DNA of 64,000 bases, from positions 21,917,806 through 21,981,805 of the forward strand of contig CM069875.1 of the NCBI GenBank assembly GCA_036172665.1, read 5' to 3'. The notes under the pieces were generated by a model. The model made no database searches, was not told the DNA's origin, and saw only the letters and a list, made by a program, of their open reading frames with translations. Shown piece after piece: positions 34,490 to 44,444 of the stretch. Within the stretch, counting starts at the first letter, position 1, and each line of letters begins with the position of its first letter. Made by a program: the position numbers and the translations under genes. The stretch comes from Prosopocoilus inquinatus. Lineage: Eukaryota > Arthropoda > Insecta > Coleoptera > Lucanidae.

Positions 34490-36350
34490 ATGGATAGGCA
34501 CAAGATTAGCACTGCAGCAGCTGCGGCAGCTACAGTGGGATGGGTCGGATTATCTCAAATCTATGCGAAATTATCCAGAGGGCGTCACTCAATTTTTTAG
34601 GGAAAACGCGGGAAAAACTAAGGAAAATGCGCACACCGTCCAAATTATACAGAACTTTATTTATGTATAACAAACAAAAGGACTGTCAACCCTGTACACA
34701 AAAAAGTAAATCGTAAACACAATAAAAAGTAGTCTATATCAGGTCGCTACGGCGAACGTCAATAATGCAGGTCGAAAAGTCCGCCAGATAAGTGCTAAAT
34801 CTAAGGCAAACTTAAGCCAAAACAAAACAAACAATAGCCAAAACTAAAATCTGTTCTTATATTTAGTTCACCAGAGAGGGGGCGCAGAAATATAAACCAA
34901 AAGTCATCAGGCTGAAGGCCTGGAGAGGCATATGCTCTAATTATGAAAATTAAATAATAGGTCCACAACTTTCGGTAATTCGTGATCCGGATACGAAAAG
35001 GTTTATGTCAAATCTTAGTTAAATTTAAACAAAACTACAAAACGTATTACAAATAGACTCAGAAGGGGCATATTAATATAACAAAACAATCCAACGCTTG
35101 AAGGATTGTGCTAAAAACGTCCGCAAAAATCATAGTAAAACAATGTAACAACAAATAATTTCAGAAGCAAAATGAAACGTTAAAAGTCCGTCTGTGTTAT
35201 CCGTCAAGTCTCGTCAACCGTCACCAGCGGGTCTTTGCGCTGAAAGGCTCGGCTTTGCAGATCCTTGCGAAGGTCGGCGGTCAGGAAGAAAGCGCAGACT
35301 CAAAGACTACAACAGGCTCACAGAGTCGCTCGAAGGGCTTAAGGCGATTCCTACGATCAGCTCAACAGACAAATCGGCCCGCAAGGGCAACTATTCCACG
35401 GAGGGAATAACTTCCCTGAACGGAATTCGGCAGCAAAAGTGACCAGCAATAAAAGTAGCCCACAGAAAAATAGCCTACAAGAGGACACCCCGCAACAGAA
35501 GCCTAAAATGAGAGAAAAAAGAAAAGCGGAAATACGGATCAAATTAGCCGTCGACAAATAAAACTCACTGGAGGACACGAACTAAGCTGTACAAAGGGCA
35601 TGAAGACGTGGCTTCAGCTTCAGGTGGCACCGGTAACACTGGCCAACGGCAGTAGAATTTATTTCACCCCCAGGGGAACAAAATTGAGCCCACACGAGAC
35701 GATACACACACAAATGGTTCACCTAAAATTTCAATCGAAAGTGAAGCAAAGCTATGTTGATGCGGGATAAGGAGAACAAGAAATCAGATGAGCAGGCAGG
35801 AATCAAAAATAACCAGCCAATCAGACGCAATCGTCACATCAACGCTATCCAATTATTTGAAAGAGCAAGGGTTATGAGAATAACCTCGAGCTGTGAACGA
35901 GTTTGACAAAAAACAAAGGTAAATAGACGGCACAAGAAAATAATTACAGAACGAAGGGCGATAATTGGACTACAATTAAACGCATTTGAACCTGTTTAAC
36001 TCAAAAAAAAATAAATCGAGCGTATTTCTGTATCAAAAATAAAATCGAGAATCCTATAAAAAAAATATCTAATTAACTCAATAAAAGCTATCGCGTTCGC
36101 CAACGTGCATAGAAAATAACTAGATACTAGATATAATGTAAAGAAAGGGCGCAGTTCGCCCGTTCGAAAATTCGAATCGGTAGATCTAAAAATAGAAATA
36201 ACTCCGCAATACCTATCATATAGGCGACCTAAAGCAACAGGGAAAAATAAACTGTAACACACTGAAAGTAGAATGGTCTAGAGCAGTCAGTTGAAAAAGC
36301 TAAAAGATAGAAGGACAGATGATGGCAACTGATCAATATATAGTTTGTTC
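34490..36350 (+). mobile_element. Purine-rich retroelement-like block, unclassified
   Basis: The plus strand is A/G-rich with many AAAAC and GAAG runs, unlike its flanks and like the block at 6.2-7.7 kb. An 82-codon frame (35194-35442) is basic and continues, after a stop, into Lys/Arg/Thr-rich sequence. I see no reverse-transcriptase, protease or zinc-knuckle motif. A GCAGCAGCTGCGGCAGC run lies at 34517. It may be the leader or gag-side remnant of an LTR element or a LINE 5' portion. Edges are approximate. Confidence 0.25.
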
Positions 36351-36647
36351 ACGTTTTACTACGTTAAAAGTTCAGATATCAAAGAAAAAATAAGTAATTA
36401 AATTAAATTCCTAATTAAATTGGGTTATGAATTTTGTATTTATTTTCAAAATATCCGTTTTACGACTTTTTTTAAACTTTAGTAAGAAAACAGACATCTT
36501 AGGCATTTGTATGCTTAAGAAATGTAGTAGTTTGAAGTATAACTTGTCTAAAGTTGTCTATTTATCAAAATCTTGCCCATCTCTTGAAAAGTTTATAGTT
36601 ACAGAAGAATTATTCTTATTTTACTTACAGCAGATTTAAGACAGATA

Positions 36648-36930
36648 AATAGTTTAAACAGCGATATCCTACGGTCGTTTTTTGACCTAATATTGCATTA
36701 GGATTGACACATTGAAGCCAGTTTGCTACATATTTAATAAGTAGGATGTCGCTGTTTAAACTATTCATTACTGTTACATTGCAATGGCGGTTATCCTTGG
36801 TCGAATCGTTTTGGTTTACAGTGACACTCTCGAGCTACGCTTCTGCTGATAAAGTCCCAAATAAGACTCCAACAGTTCTACAGAGGCTGCTCGAGAGATT
36901 CATTGCAATAAAAAACGATTTGCAACAAAA
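36648..36930. repeat. S312 copies in inverted arrangement
   Basis: A minus-orientation fragment (36648-36725: AACAGCGATATCCTACGG, GCATTAGGATTGACACATTG) is followed by a plus-orientation fragment (36742-36925: TAGGATGTCGCTGTTTAAAC, CTCGAGCTACGCTTCTGC, AAAAAACGATTTGCAAC). The abutting ends form an inverted repeat of 24 bases (36648-36671 with 36742-36765, 23 matches). The plus part encodes a diverged version of the 24.9-kb frame with many amino-acid changes, arguing against protein-level constraint. Confidence 0.8.
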
Positions 36931-38150
36931 AAATTTAATAGATTTGTACACATTTATTTTATCATACAATTTACAATTTGCTTGTTGCCATAAATGATGA
37001 AAACCAGGCAACTATTAATACATTTCCTCTTGTCGTGCCAAAATAGAATACATATAATAAATTATCATACATTCTCAGATGGCAAAGCAATTAGCATAAT
37101 AATCCAATAGCTCTGAGCGTGTGTTTCAAACGCTGTAATTCGAATTTCTGTGCAATCAGATATACATATAGGTATGTAAAATACATACCCCCACGAATTC
37201 ATAGCTGTTTTCTTCACCGTGGAAATATTTTAAACGAAATGCAAGAAATTCGCTTCTAGAGACTGAAATCCAGAGTCCGGAGTAATAGCACCGCGATCCT
37301 AAAAATTAATATTTATATTAACTTGGCCACAACGCCAATGACTGGTGAAATAAATCCCCTTAATAAATGTCATCCGCGTTATAAATTTTTACACTGGAAA
37401 GATTTATGACGTGAAAGTATGTTTGCGTCAGTCTTTATCGATCGCCTCTCGTTCCTGTATACGACATACCTCGAAGAATACGATCGCTTTGTGTGCGTGC
37501 TTCCATTAAAGTAAACGTTAACAAAGAACCGTTCAAATCGGATTGTGTTCAACTGAATGTAACATTAAAAATCGTGTATCATATATATTACATTATACAA
37601 ATCTTTTTTAGATTTATGCTTGATTGGATGAAATACATCACAGTGAATATCAAATGAACAATGAATCTAGTTGAAGAAAATGTGTATATGACAATTCGGC
37701 AATAAGACAATAATTGGGTTGGTGTATGATACGATTGCTACTTGTTTATAAGTTTCCAATAATATGTGAACCAAACAAAACTCGGTACAAGGTCACATTT
37801 TCATGTCGATAAAAGCGAGCTATGATTGGTCAACGTAGAAACGGAGTGTTGCGTACCAAGTGTAAGACAGTGGGGTGTAGGATATTCATTCATTCTGTGA
37901 CAGTTCAGTATACTTAATACTAGGAAAAGGAAAGTATCAACTATGCACAGCTTATAATTATTATTAACCGAGACTTTATGTTCTGCCAACAACAAAATGG
38001 CCTAAAAAACCTACAACTCGGTTTGCGAGAAGGGAAGGAATGGATTATGTAGTATGTCCTAACGGGGATTTTAACAATATAAATTACTTTGGAAAAAAAA
38101 GTCAGAGATTATTTTTGATCATTTGATCATTGTCCAAAAATATCAATTAA
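36931..38150. other. No gene seen
   Basis: AT-rich DNA with no supported coding region or bounded repeat. Confidence 0.45.
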
Positions 38151-38379
38151 TTATGGCAGCAGTTTTCAAACTATGTTCCACGGAGCACATAGTGGGGTAT
38201 ATTTTGTAATATTGATATGGACTTGATACATAACAAATATTGCTATGTGTCAAGTTACCCTGCAAAATCGGTAAACAGTTTCGTAACAACCTGCGATCCT
38301 TAACAAGTATGATAACGAGTTAGTATGCATCTCTCTTCAATTGGCGATCGGCAATCGACTTCAATTGTTATGAAATCGT

Positions 38380-38439
38380 ATCAAGTTATCTTCAATTATT
38401 GAAGACCTCATCAAGTTCTCTTCAATTATTGAAGACCAT
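38380..38439. repeat. 30-bp tandem dimer
   Basis: ATCAAGTTATCTTCAATTAT and ATCAAGTTCTCTTCAATTAT begin successive 30-base units, each containing the palindrome TCTTCAATTATTGAAGA. A diverged third partial unit (TCGACTTCAATTG) precedes them. Confidence 0.8.
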
Positions 38440-39011
38440 ATCAATTGATATGCATAACAATGTTTTGCGATATAGATGTTATGAAGTCTGTACCCTTCTT
38501 TACAAATTGGTTGTATCTTCATGGTAAACCACAATCAGTCCTATTAAACAGGGTGGCTAATAATTCTTAAGTTTTAAACTGCAATCAGTCCTGCTTATTT
38601 TTATTTTCTAACAGCAGTATATCTATTCAGATAATCAGGAATGCGATATGCGTATATAGTTAGCGTGTTCTACTTATTTCATTGCTACAACCGTTGCAGA
38701 CCAAAGAAAGAAGGCAATGCTTGGCAGAAGATACTGAACCAAATATTAAACATTCATTTTTTGGTGTTTTATAAGTTTTGTTTTAGTTACTCTTAATATA
38801 TGTTTTCTTTTTCTTAATAAACTGGTTTTTTTTTTCAAATCACGACTTCTTTTTTCCAACACGCAACATGTCAAAAACTTTTCTCTTTTTTGTATAAAAT
38901 ATTCATTATATATTTACCAAACTATGTATACAATGTCCACAAATCAAAAACAATTTTTGGACATGTTGCATTTTAAAAATAAGCTCCTCAATAATAATCA
39001 TAATCATACGA

Positions 39012-39061
39012 TGAACAGATAAAATAGCGACATCTTACTATCGCTTTTTGACCTGACATTT
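39012..39061 (-). repeat. S312 fragment inside the hAT-like element
   Basis: AACAGATAAAATAGCGACAT, then CTTACTATCGCTTTTTGACC, matches the minus orientation of the 312-bp unit. The matching frame is the tail of the 106-codon minus frame at 39004-39324, which is otherwise unrelated. Confidence 0.75.
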
Positions 39062-39214
39062 CTAAAAACCATAATCATACGGTTGGCAACATTGCCGTAC
39101 ACGTACCCTGAGAAATATGTTTTATAGACAAATAGACCTAAATATTGATTGGGCTCCACGAGAAACTTTTGCTTCAAAAAGGGGTCCGTGGCTGAAAAAG
39201 TTTGGGAACCTCTG

Positions 39215-40460
39215 ATATAGGATAGCGAACAATAAAATCCGGGAAAAGTGATTTGAACAATCAAAATTTTACTGTAACATTTTTGATGAAAATTACATTT
39301 TGCGATTAATGCACAAAAATTCAAAGTACATCTTTAAAGGTGTTTCAAACACTTAGGTGTTTTTATACTTTTGTCCATCACTGCATAGAAAGCCTACGGC
39401 TAGAACTGTTTCAACACAAGATAACACGTGGCTGAAGTAACGGGATAATATAGGGTTTACGAATGCGGTTTATGCGAACAAAGACTGAATCAATAAAATA
39501 AGGATAGTTAACTATACTTATTAAATCTAACATAAACCAACATAGAAATATGCTGTTATTAGAGTTAATACCAAAAAAGGCTGATTGTGAATGATAGTTG
39601 ATCACACTCATGAAATATAATATGAAAATTTCATCAAATCTTCTTTCTGTTGATGAAGTTCGCGATCCGAAATAAGTAGTAGTAGTAGTAGTCAGTAGCA
39701 ACTTTTTTTAGTTCCAAAAATTAAGTAAAATTAAAATTGTTGTCAGGTGTCTAAGTAGAATATAGTAAATAATTTTATGTCACGTCGAAGCAATAGAGTG
39801 AATACTACGATGGTGATAGAAGTTTAAAGATCGACGTCGTAAATATCAAGTGGCATCTGTGACACGAGCGATATCCTAATTTCCTTTCGCAAATGCATGT
39901 TTTTCCGTCTCGTTCTTTTTCCGTCGTCTTCGCCAAACATTGTAGCAGAAGCAGGAAATCACGTTCATCAGATTTTACTGTAATACTAATGTAACTGAAC
40001 GGCAATCAATCGCAATCACAATGACGTTTCGCTAACGTAATTAATCTGCAATCAGAGGGGCGGTGACTGCACCACCGGCGAATGAGTGCAGAGCGCTAAT
40101 TTCCGGTCGTCGCCAACACACACACACACGCTTTCCCATTTCCGGTGGAGCAGCCGAAGGCCTGCAGGCGAACTTGCAGTGTCCACTTTTGATGCGCACG
40201 TTCGAAGAAACGCGAGAGAAGCGATGACTTCGTCCTGAGCTTCAACGTGCTCCGGACAAGATTGAATTACGATCGGAACAGCGTTTCATTTCCTTCTAAC
40301 ATGCACGTAAATCGATTTACTTTAATTGATCCCGTAGAAACGTTGTATTCATTTTATATTTAAAATTGCTGCACTGTCAAAATGCACACATTGGACAAGC
40401 CCAGGGATAATTGTAAAAAATCAATAAAAATAAATTGTGTATGGTTTACATCGAACATTT
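39215..40460. other. No gene seen; (AGT)6 and (AC)7 microsatellites
   Basis: (AGT)n at 39675-39692 and (AC)n at 40116-40129. A CpG-rich patch at about 40010-40260 (GTCGTCGCC, CCGGTGGAGCAGCCG) stands out but has no coding evidence. Confidence 0.45.
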
Positions 40461-40463
40461 ATA

Positions 40464-41408
40464 CCGGGTGTTCTTTTACTGTGTGCAAATATTTAAATCT
40501 CTCGTCATAAATGGCAACGATTGAATTCATAAGTCCTTAACAAAAACTTAATAGTTCTCGAGAAAAATTCAGTGGCAGATTTTCACCAAACCGTTTGAGA
40601 ACTGCTGGCATAGCTAATGAGTGGATGATGGCCTAACTCTTGCGGCCGCCTATTGAATGACAACGCGAAGAGAGATCAGTATTTACTTGACCTTGTGCAC
40701 GAACGACGTAAATCATCCGGTCATTCAAAACATTTTAAACGTGTTCACAATACGCCTGGATATATTAAAATAAATAAACGTAACTTCACTCCAAGTTTAA
40801 GTATTTTCAAATTAAAAATTAGTGCAATTCAAGAAGCTGCGAATGTGGTTCGTTGTTGCCGAACAAGTTAAAAGCGAGGTAGAAATAAATTGTAATGTTA
40901 CATTCCATATGTATTTTTATAGACTTATCAAAATCTGACATTACACCTTAAGGAATGCTATAGCTAGCAACAAGATTAGCAAAAGTTGATTTGCTTAAAC
41001 GGGAGAAAGAAAAACATTTTTAACGCGCTCCCCTAATTGGTGCATAAATTTTCGGATTTATTCATCGATACTTGACATCGTAATACAAATAAATGTAACA
41101 TTTCTTCGCTAAGTGAATTAAAATTTTAAATAAAATAATTAATAAACGATATCAATGATTATTATTACGAAACGCCGCTTTGATGATGGGGTGCGGTATC
41201 GGTGGTCGTATTCATTCCTAGGGGAAGGCATCATTGACCTTGCTAAATATTTCTTTCTCGCATATTGCAGTAGTTCTTAGCAAGTGCTACCTCTGAAATT
41301 TTTTGGCTATGATACGGTAGCCACAAGAAAATACCCGCAGAAGGTATCGTTTCATGTATGTACTTATGCTGAGGTCTTTATTATTTGCACACAGTAAAAA
41401 AGACCCTG
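40464..41408. mobile_element. T900 copy, 945 bp, full length with TA flanks
   Basis: Termini CCGGGTGTTCTTTTACTGTG and (inverted right end) CAGGGTCTTTTTTACTGTG are followed by a shared TGCAAATA. TA borders both ends (40462-40463, 41409-41410), the classic Tc1/mariner-type duplication. It serves as reference for the copies at 14004, 28190 and 30230. The 72-codon frame 40653-40871 matches no transposase and is not clearly kept in the other copies. A Tc1 pseudogene starts about 170 bases beyond its right end, but it has different surroundings and need not be the partner. Confidence 0.85.
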
Positions 41409-41575
41409 TATATTAAAATGTTTTAAGCTCAATATTTTTTGAAAGCAAGTGTAAAAATAACAATATGTAATATTGATAAAAACAATATTAAAAAAAAATG
41501 TTCGATTTCTATGACATGTTGCTTAGTAACTATTGTTTTTGTTTGTAAATATGTGAGTAATTTAGTGCTTGGACA

Positions 41576-42515
41576 ATGGAACGACAACATTTATTATTAG
41601 TTTATATGGATAGAGCAATAGATCTTCTTAAAGCTGGCAAGAGATAAGTTGAAATCGCTAAACGAATAGGTGTTTCCCAAAGTGTTATCAGTCGATTACG
41701 GAGGCGTTTTAGAGTAGTACTCCAGGACGCTCTGCGACTGCAGCTCAGGACAGATTTTTGTTTCTAACTGCTAGAAGGTAACCCATAATTACAGCACCTG
41801 AGTAGGTTACGCAGTTACAGAGACCGTACAACTTAACTATTGGTCGTGAAACTGTAAGAAGTCGTCTTAAGAGCCAACCTTCGCGCTCAGCGTCCACTCA
41901 CATGTCGACCCTTGTCTAGAGTCAATTGAGGAGCAAGATTAAATTGGTGTCAAGATTTTCAAAACTGGGATCAAAATGATAGGTCTTGTTCACTGATGAG
42001 TCCAAATTTGGATTTCATCCAGAGTGTCGTCGGACAAAAGTGTGGAGACGATCCGGAAATGTAGAACGTTTGACGCACGTCCAAGAAAGTACACATTTAC
42101 AGAGGTGGTACTCTATTGGCTTGGGCCGGAAAAATTACTTGCGGTAGAACGAAGCTCGTTTTCCTGAATGGCTCAGGAGTGCTTGGATAATATTCTTCAG
42201 CCCATTATGCGTCCTTTTGCTGATGCTGTTGATGAAAATTTTTGTCTTATGCATGACAGTGCTTGTCCATATGTCGTATGAATTGTGACGAATCGGTTAA
42301 ACTATGAGAAAGTTGAAACATTGCCATGGCCAGCAAAATCCCCGCATCTAAATCCAACGGACCATGTGTGAGACATGCTTCAATGAAGGATTGCTCCGCG
42401 TATGGGCGATATCCATAAAGGATTTAGATTCCGGGATCTTCTGGCAGAAGAATGGGAAGATAAATCTGGGAAAAATAATAAAATTTTGACTTTAACCAAA
42501 CGCATTCCGGCGTGA
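41576..42515 (+). pseudogene. Tc1-like transposase pseudogene
   Basis: Translation with several stops and frameshifts gives the Tc1 order: ATG at 41576, the helix-turn-helix EIAKRIGVSQSVISRLRR (41654-41706), the second DNA-binding part, FTDESKFG with the first catalytic Asp (near 41992), HDSACPY in place of the usual MQDNAxPH second-Asp site (near 42254), and WPAKSPHLNPTDHV (near 42330), where the third acidic residue is Asp instead of Glu and the next Trp is a stop. The total span, about 313 codons, is slightly short of the roughly 340 usual for the family. Such enzymes excise and insert at TA sites. This copy cannot make a protein and its terminal repeats were not identified. Confidence 0.85.
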
Positions 42516-42959
42516 TTAGCTTTGTGTGAAAAAGTTGCCAGGAATAATAGTTTGTGTTAGGGTTGTGTTGGGTTCTGAAATGACTACATCCCTAATGAAA
42601 ATCAAAAGGTTTATCCTACAGTAAATAACTATAGAAAAACAACAAGATTCAGTGTTTTTTAGTGGGATAGAATAGAATTTGTTTCGTGAAAAGAAGAATG
42701 ACATGAGTGAATGCTTTTGTGTGGCTAGCCAATGCCATGGAATACAACAAATAGATGGTTTTGCATGGAATTGGATTTGTCCTTTGAGTTGAAGATGAAG
42801 ACTTTTATACTAAATCTCGTTTGAAAATGTATGGTACACATGTTTTCAACATCTGCAATATTTGAGACGCATTATAATTAACACGTGACACACGTAATTT
42901 CTTTGATATCTCTTATCAAAACATTAATTGTGAGTTTATGGTCTAAGTGGGTGTGTTTG

Positions 42960-44440
42960 TCTTTTGCAAGACGTTACTGAAGCAAGAAATAAGATGGAAC
43001 ATGAAACCATCAAAGTTTATAAGAGCAAGAAGCAGCCACAAAGAACAAAGACATAGCAGAAAAGAAAATAGAAATGTTGAAACGCTGAAAGTTTCTAAGA
43101 AAGAAAAACAAAGGGCATGGTTAAGCGAAGGTATAAAACAAGCAACGAAAATGAAGATAGACAAATGGAAGCAGTATCTAGGAAACAGAACAGAAGTGCA
43201 TATAAATATGAAACATATAAAGTAATGATTTAATTAAAAATATGGCGAGAGAAAGCAAGGAAAAAAGCTGGATCAAATTCGGAAGAAAAATGAACCTAAA
43301 CAGTAACAGCAATCAAAAATTGTTTTATAAAGTACGAAAGCGGACAATAAATTCCGAGCACGTCATTTTTTTAATAATAAATTTGTGAGTACAAAGTCTT
43401 TTTAATCTTGAATCGAACAGTAATATGAAGGGAAAACATTCAACGTTTCGCTATAAATCTATAGCAAAACTTTGAGTGTTTTCCCTTCATATTTCTGCCC
43501 GGTCGAGTTTAAAAATACTTTGTACGTACAATTTTCATCGAACAAGTACAATCTTCAATAATAAATTTGTGAATTTGTTAAGTTCATGAAATTCGATATT
43601 TCGTATTCTTTTACGCTTTTCCAGCAATATAACCGCCTCCGCTACCGTACCAAAAAAATTAAGAAAAGAGAAAGTAAGAAAATTTAACAGTGAAGAGCAA
43701 AAAACAAGAAATATTACAAAAAATCATGAAATAATGAAGAAATAGATGTAGTATTTTTAGGAACTATTGGGTGATTTACAAGACAATTATTGCAGAAATT
43801 AGCCATATAAATACGAAATACATATAACGAAAAATAAACAAACCGAAATAAGGACAGACAAAATTAACTATGGCGAAGTTACAGAGCCTACACATACATT
43901 AAAAACCGATAAAGCACCAGGTCACGATGGAATTAGAATTAGAATCTGCAATAAAGCTTGGGAAGAAGAAACTATTCCTAAAGGGCAACTGAGTGCAACA
44001 ATTATAGTGGAGTAACTTTATTGAACATAGCATTAAAAATATGTACAAGAAACTCTAAAAGAATATACCGAGTGGATAATAAAAGAAACACGAAGAAAAG
44101 GAAGAAGTGCTCACAACCCTATTTACAATAAAAGAAATAATAGAGAAAACCTTGTTAAGAAGGAGAAAAGCATTTGTGGATTTCGAAAGCGCCTAGGATC
44201 GTGTGAATGACCAACAGAGGAACAGATACTGAATTTGTAAGAGCAATAAAGAGGGTATATGAAAACAGCACAAATTACGTAGTTACTAAAAACAGAAAAT
44301 CGAAGGAGTTACAAACAAAGAGGGGTTTAAGACAGGGAGGAGTGTTTAGTGCATACTAATTCAATAAATTTATAGACATAATCACCAAAAAATATGCATA
44401 TACCTTAACACACCAAAAGGTGAAAGGGAAAATCGTATGC
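42960..44440 (+). pseudogene. LINE ORF2 relic: linker and reverse transcriptase
   Basis: The first part (43080-43225) encodes KQRAWLSEGIKQATKMKIDK, typical of the segment between endonuclease and reverse transcriptase in insect LINEs (WWxxEIKxAIxxK). NQKLFYKVRK follows near 43313. After a hairpin insertion come KAPGHDGI (43904), FVDFESA then a stop then DRV (44176), and RGLRQGGVFSAY then a stop then FNKFIDII (44320-44380): the known RT signatures KAPGxDxI, FxDxxxAFDxV and GxRQGxxxSxxLF. These enzymes copy element RNA at a nicked target. Many stops and frameshifts make it inactive. No YADD segment is preserved. The clade is undecided. Confidence 0.75.
43389..43556. mobile_element. Hairpin-bearing insertion in the LINE, flanked by 16-bp direct repeats
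   Basis: AATAATAAATTTGTGA occurs at 43373-43388 and again at 43557-43572. Between them, 43389-43525 folds: GTACAAAGTCTTTTTAA pairs with the inverse of TTTAAAAATACTTTGTAC, and ATATGAAGGGAAAACATTCA with its near inverse, around a 4-base loop near 43455. About 31 bases after the hairpin precede the second direct repeat. The long flanking repeat would suit a retroposed insertion more than a TA-type transposon. Confidence 0.7.
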
Positions 44441-44444
44441 TTCT

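Larger units (their letters stand above)
38157..39214. mobile_element. hAT-like element with CAG...TTCCCAAACT termini (1.06 kb)
   Basis: The right end, read inverted, is CAGAGGTTCCCAAACTTTTT continuing into CAGCCACGGACCCC, a widespread hAT-terminus type. The left end CAGCAGTTTTCAAACTATG then CCACGGAGCAC matches it imperfectly (12 of the first 16). The 8 flanking bases do not agree, so the target duplication is lost or the edges are off. The body holds a 30-bp tandem dimer and an S312 fragment, but no transposase. Confidence 0.55.

Noticed and set aside
34510..34540. GCAGCAGCTGCGGCAGC run as a coding polyglutamine or polyalanine tract
   Set aside because: It is very short and no long frame continues on either side.
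38380..38439. 30-bp tandem dimer as a CRISPR repeat
   Set aside because: Only two adjacent units without spacers, in a eukaryotic transposon-rich context.
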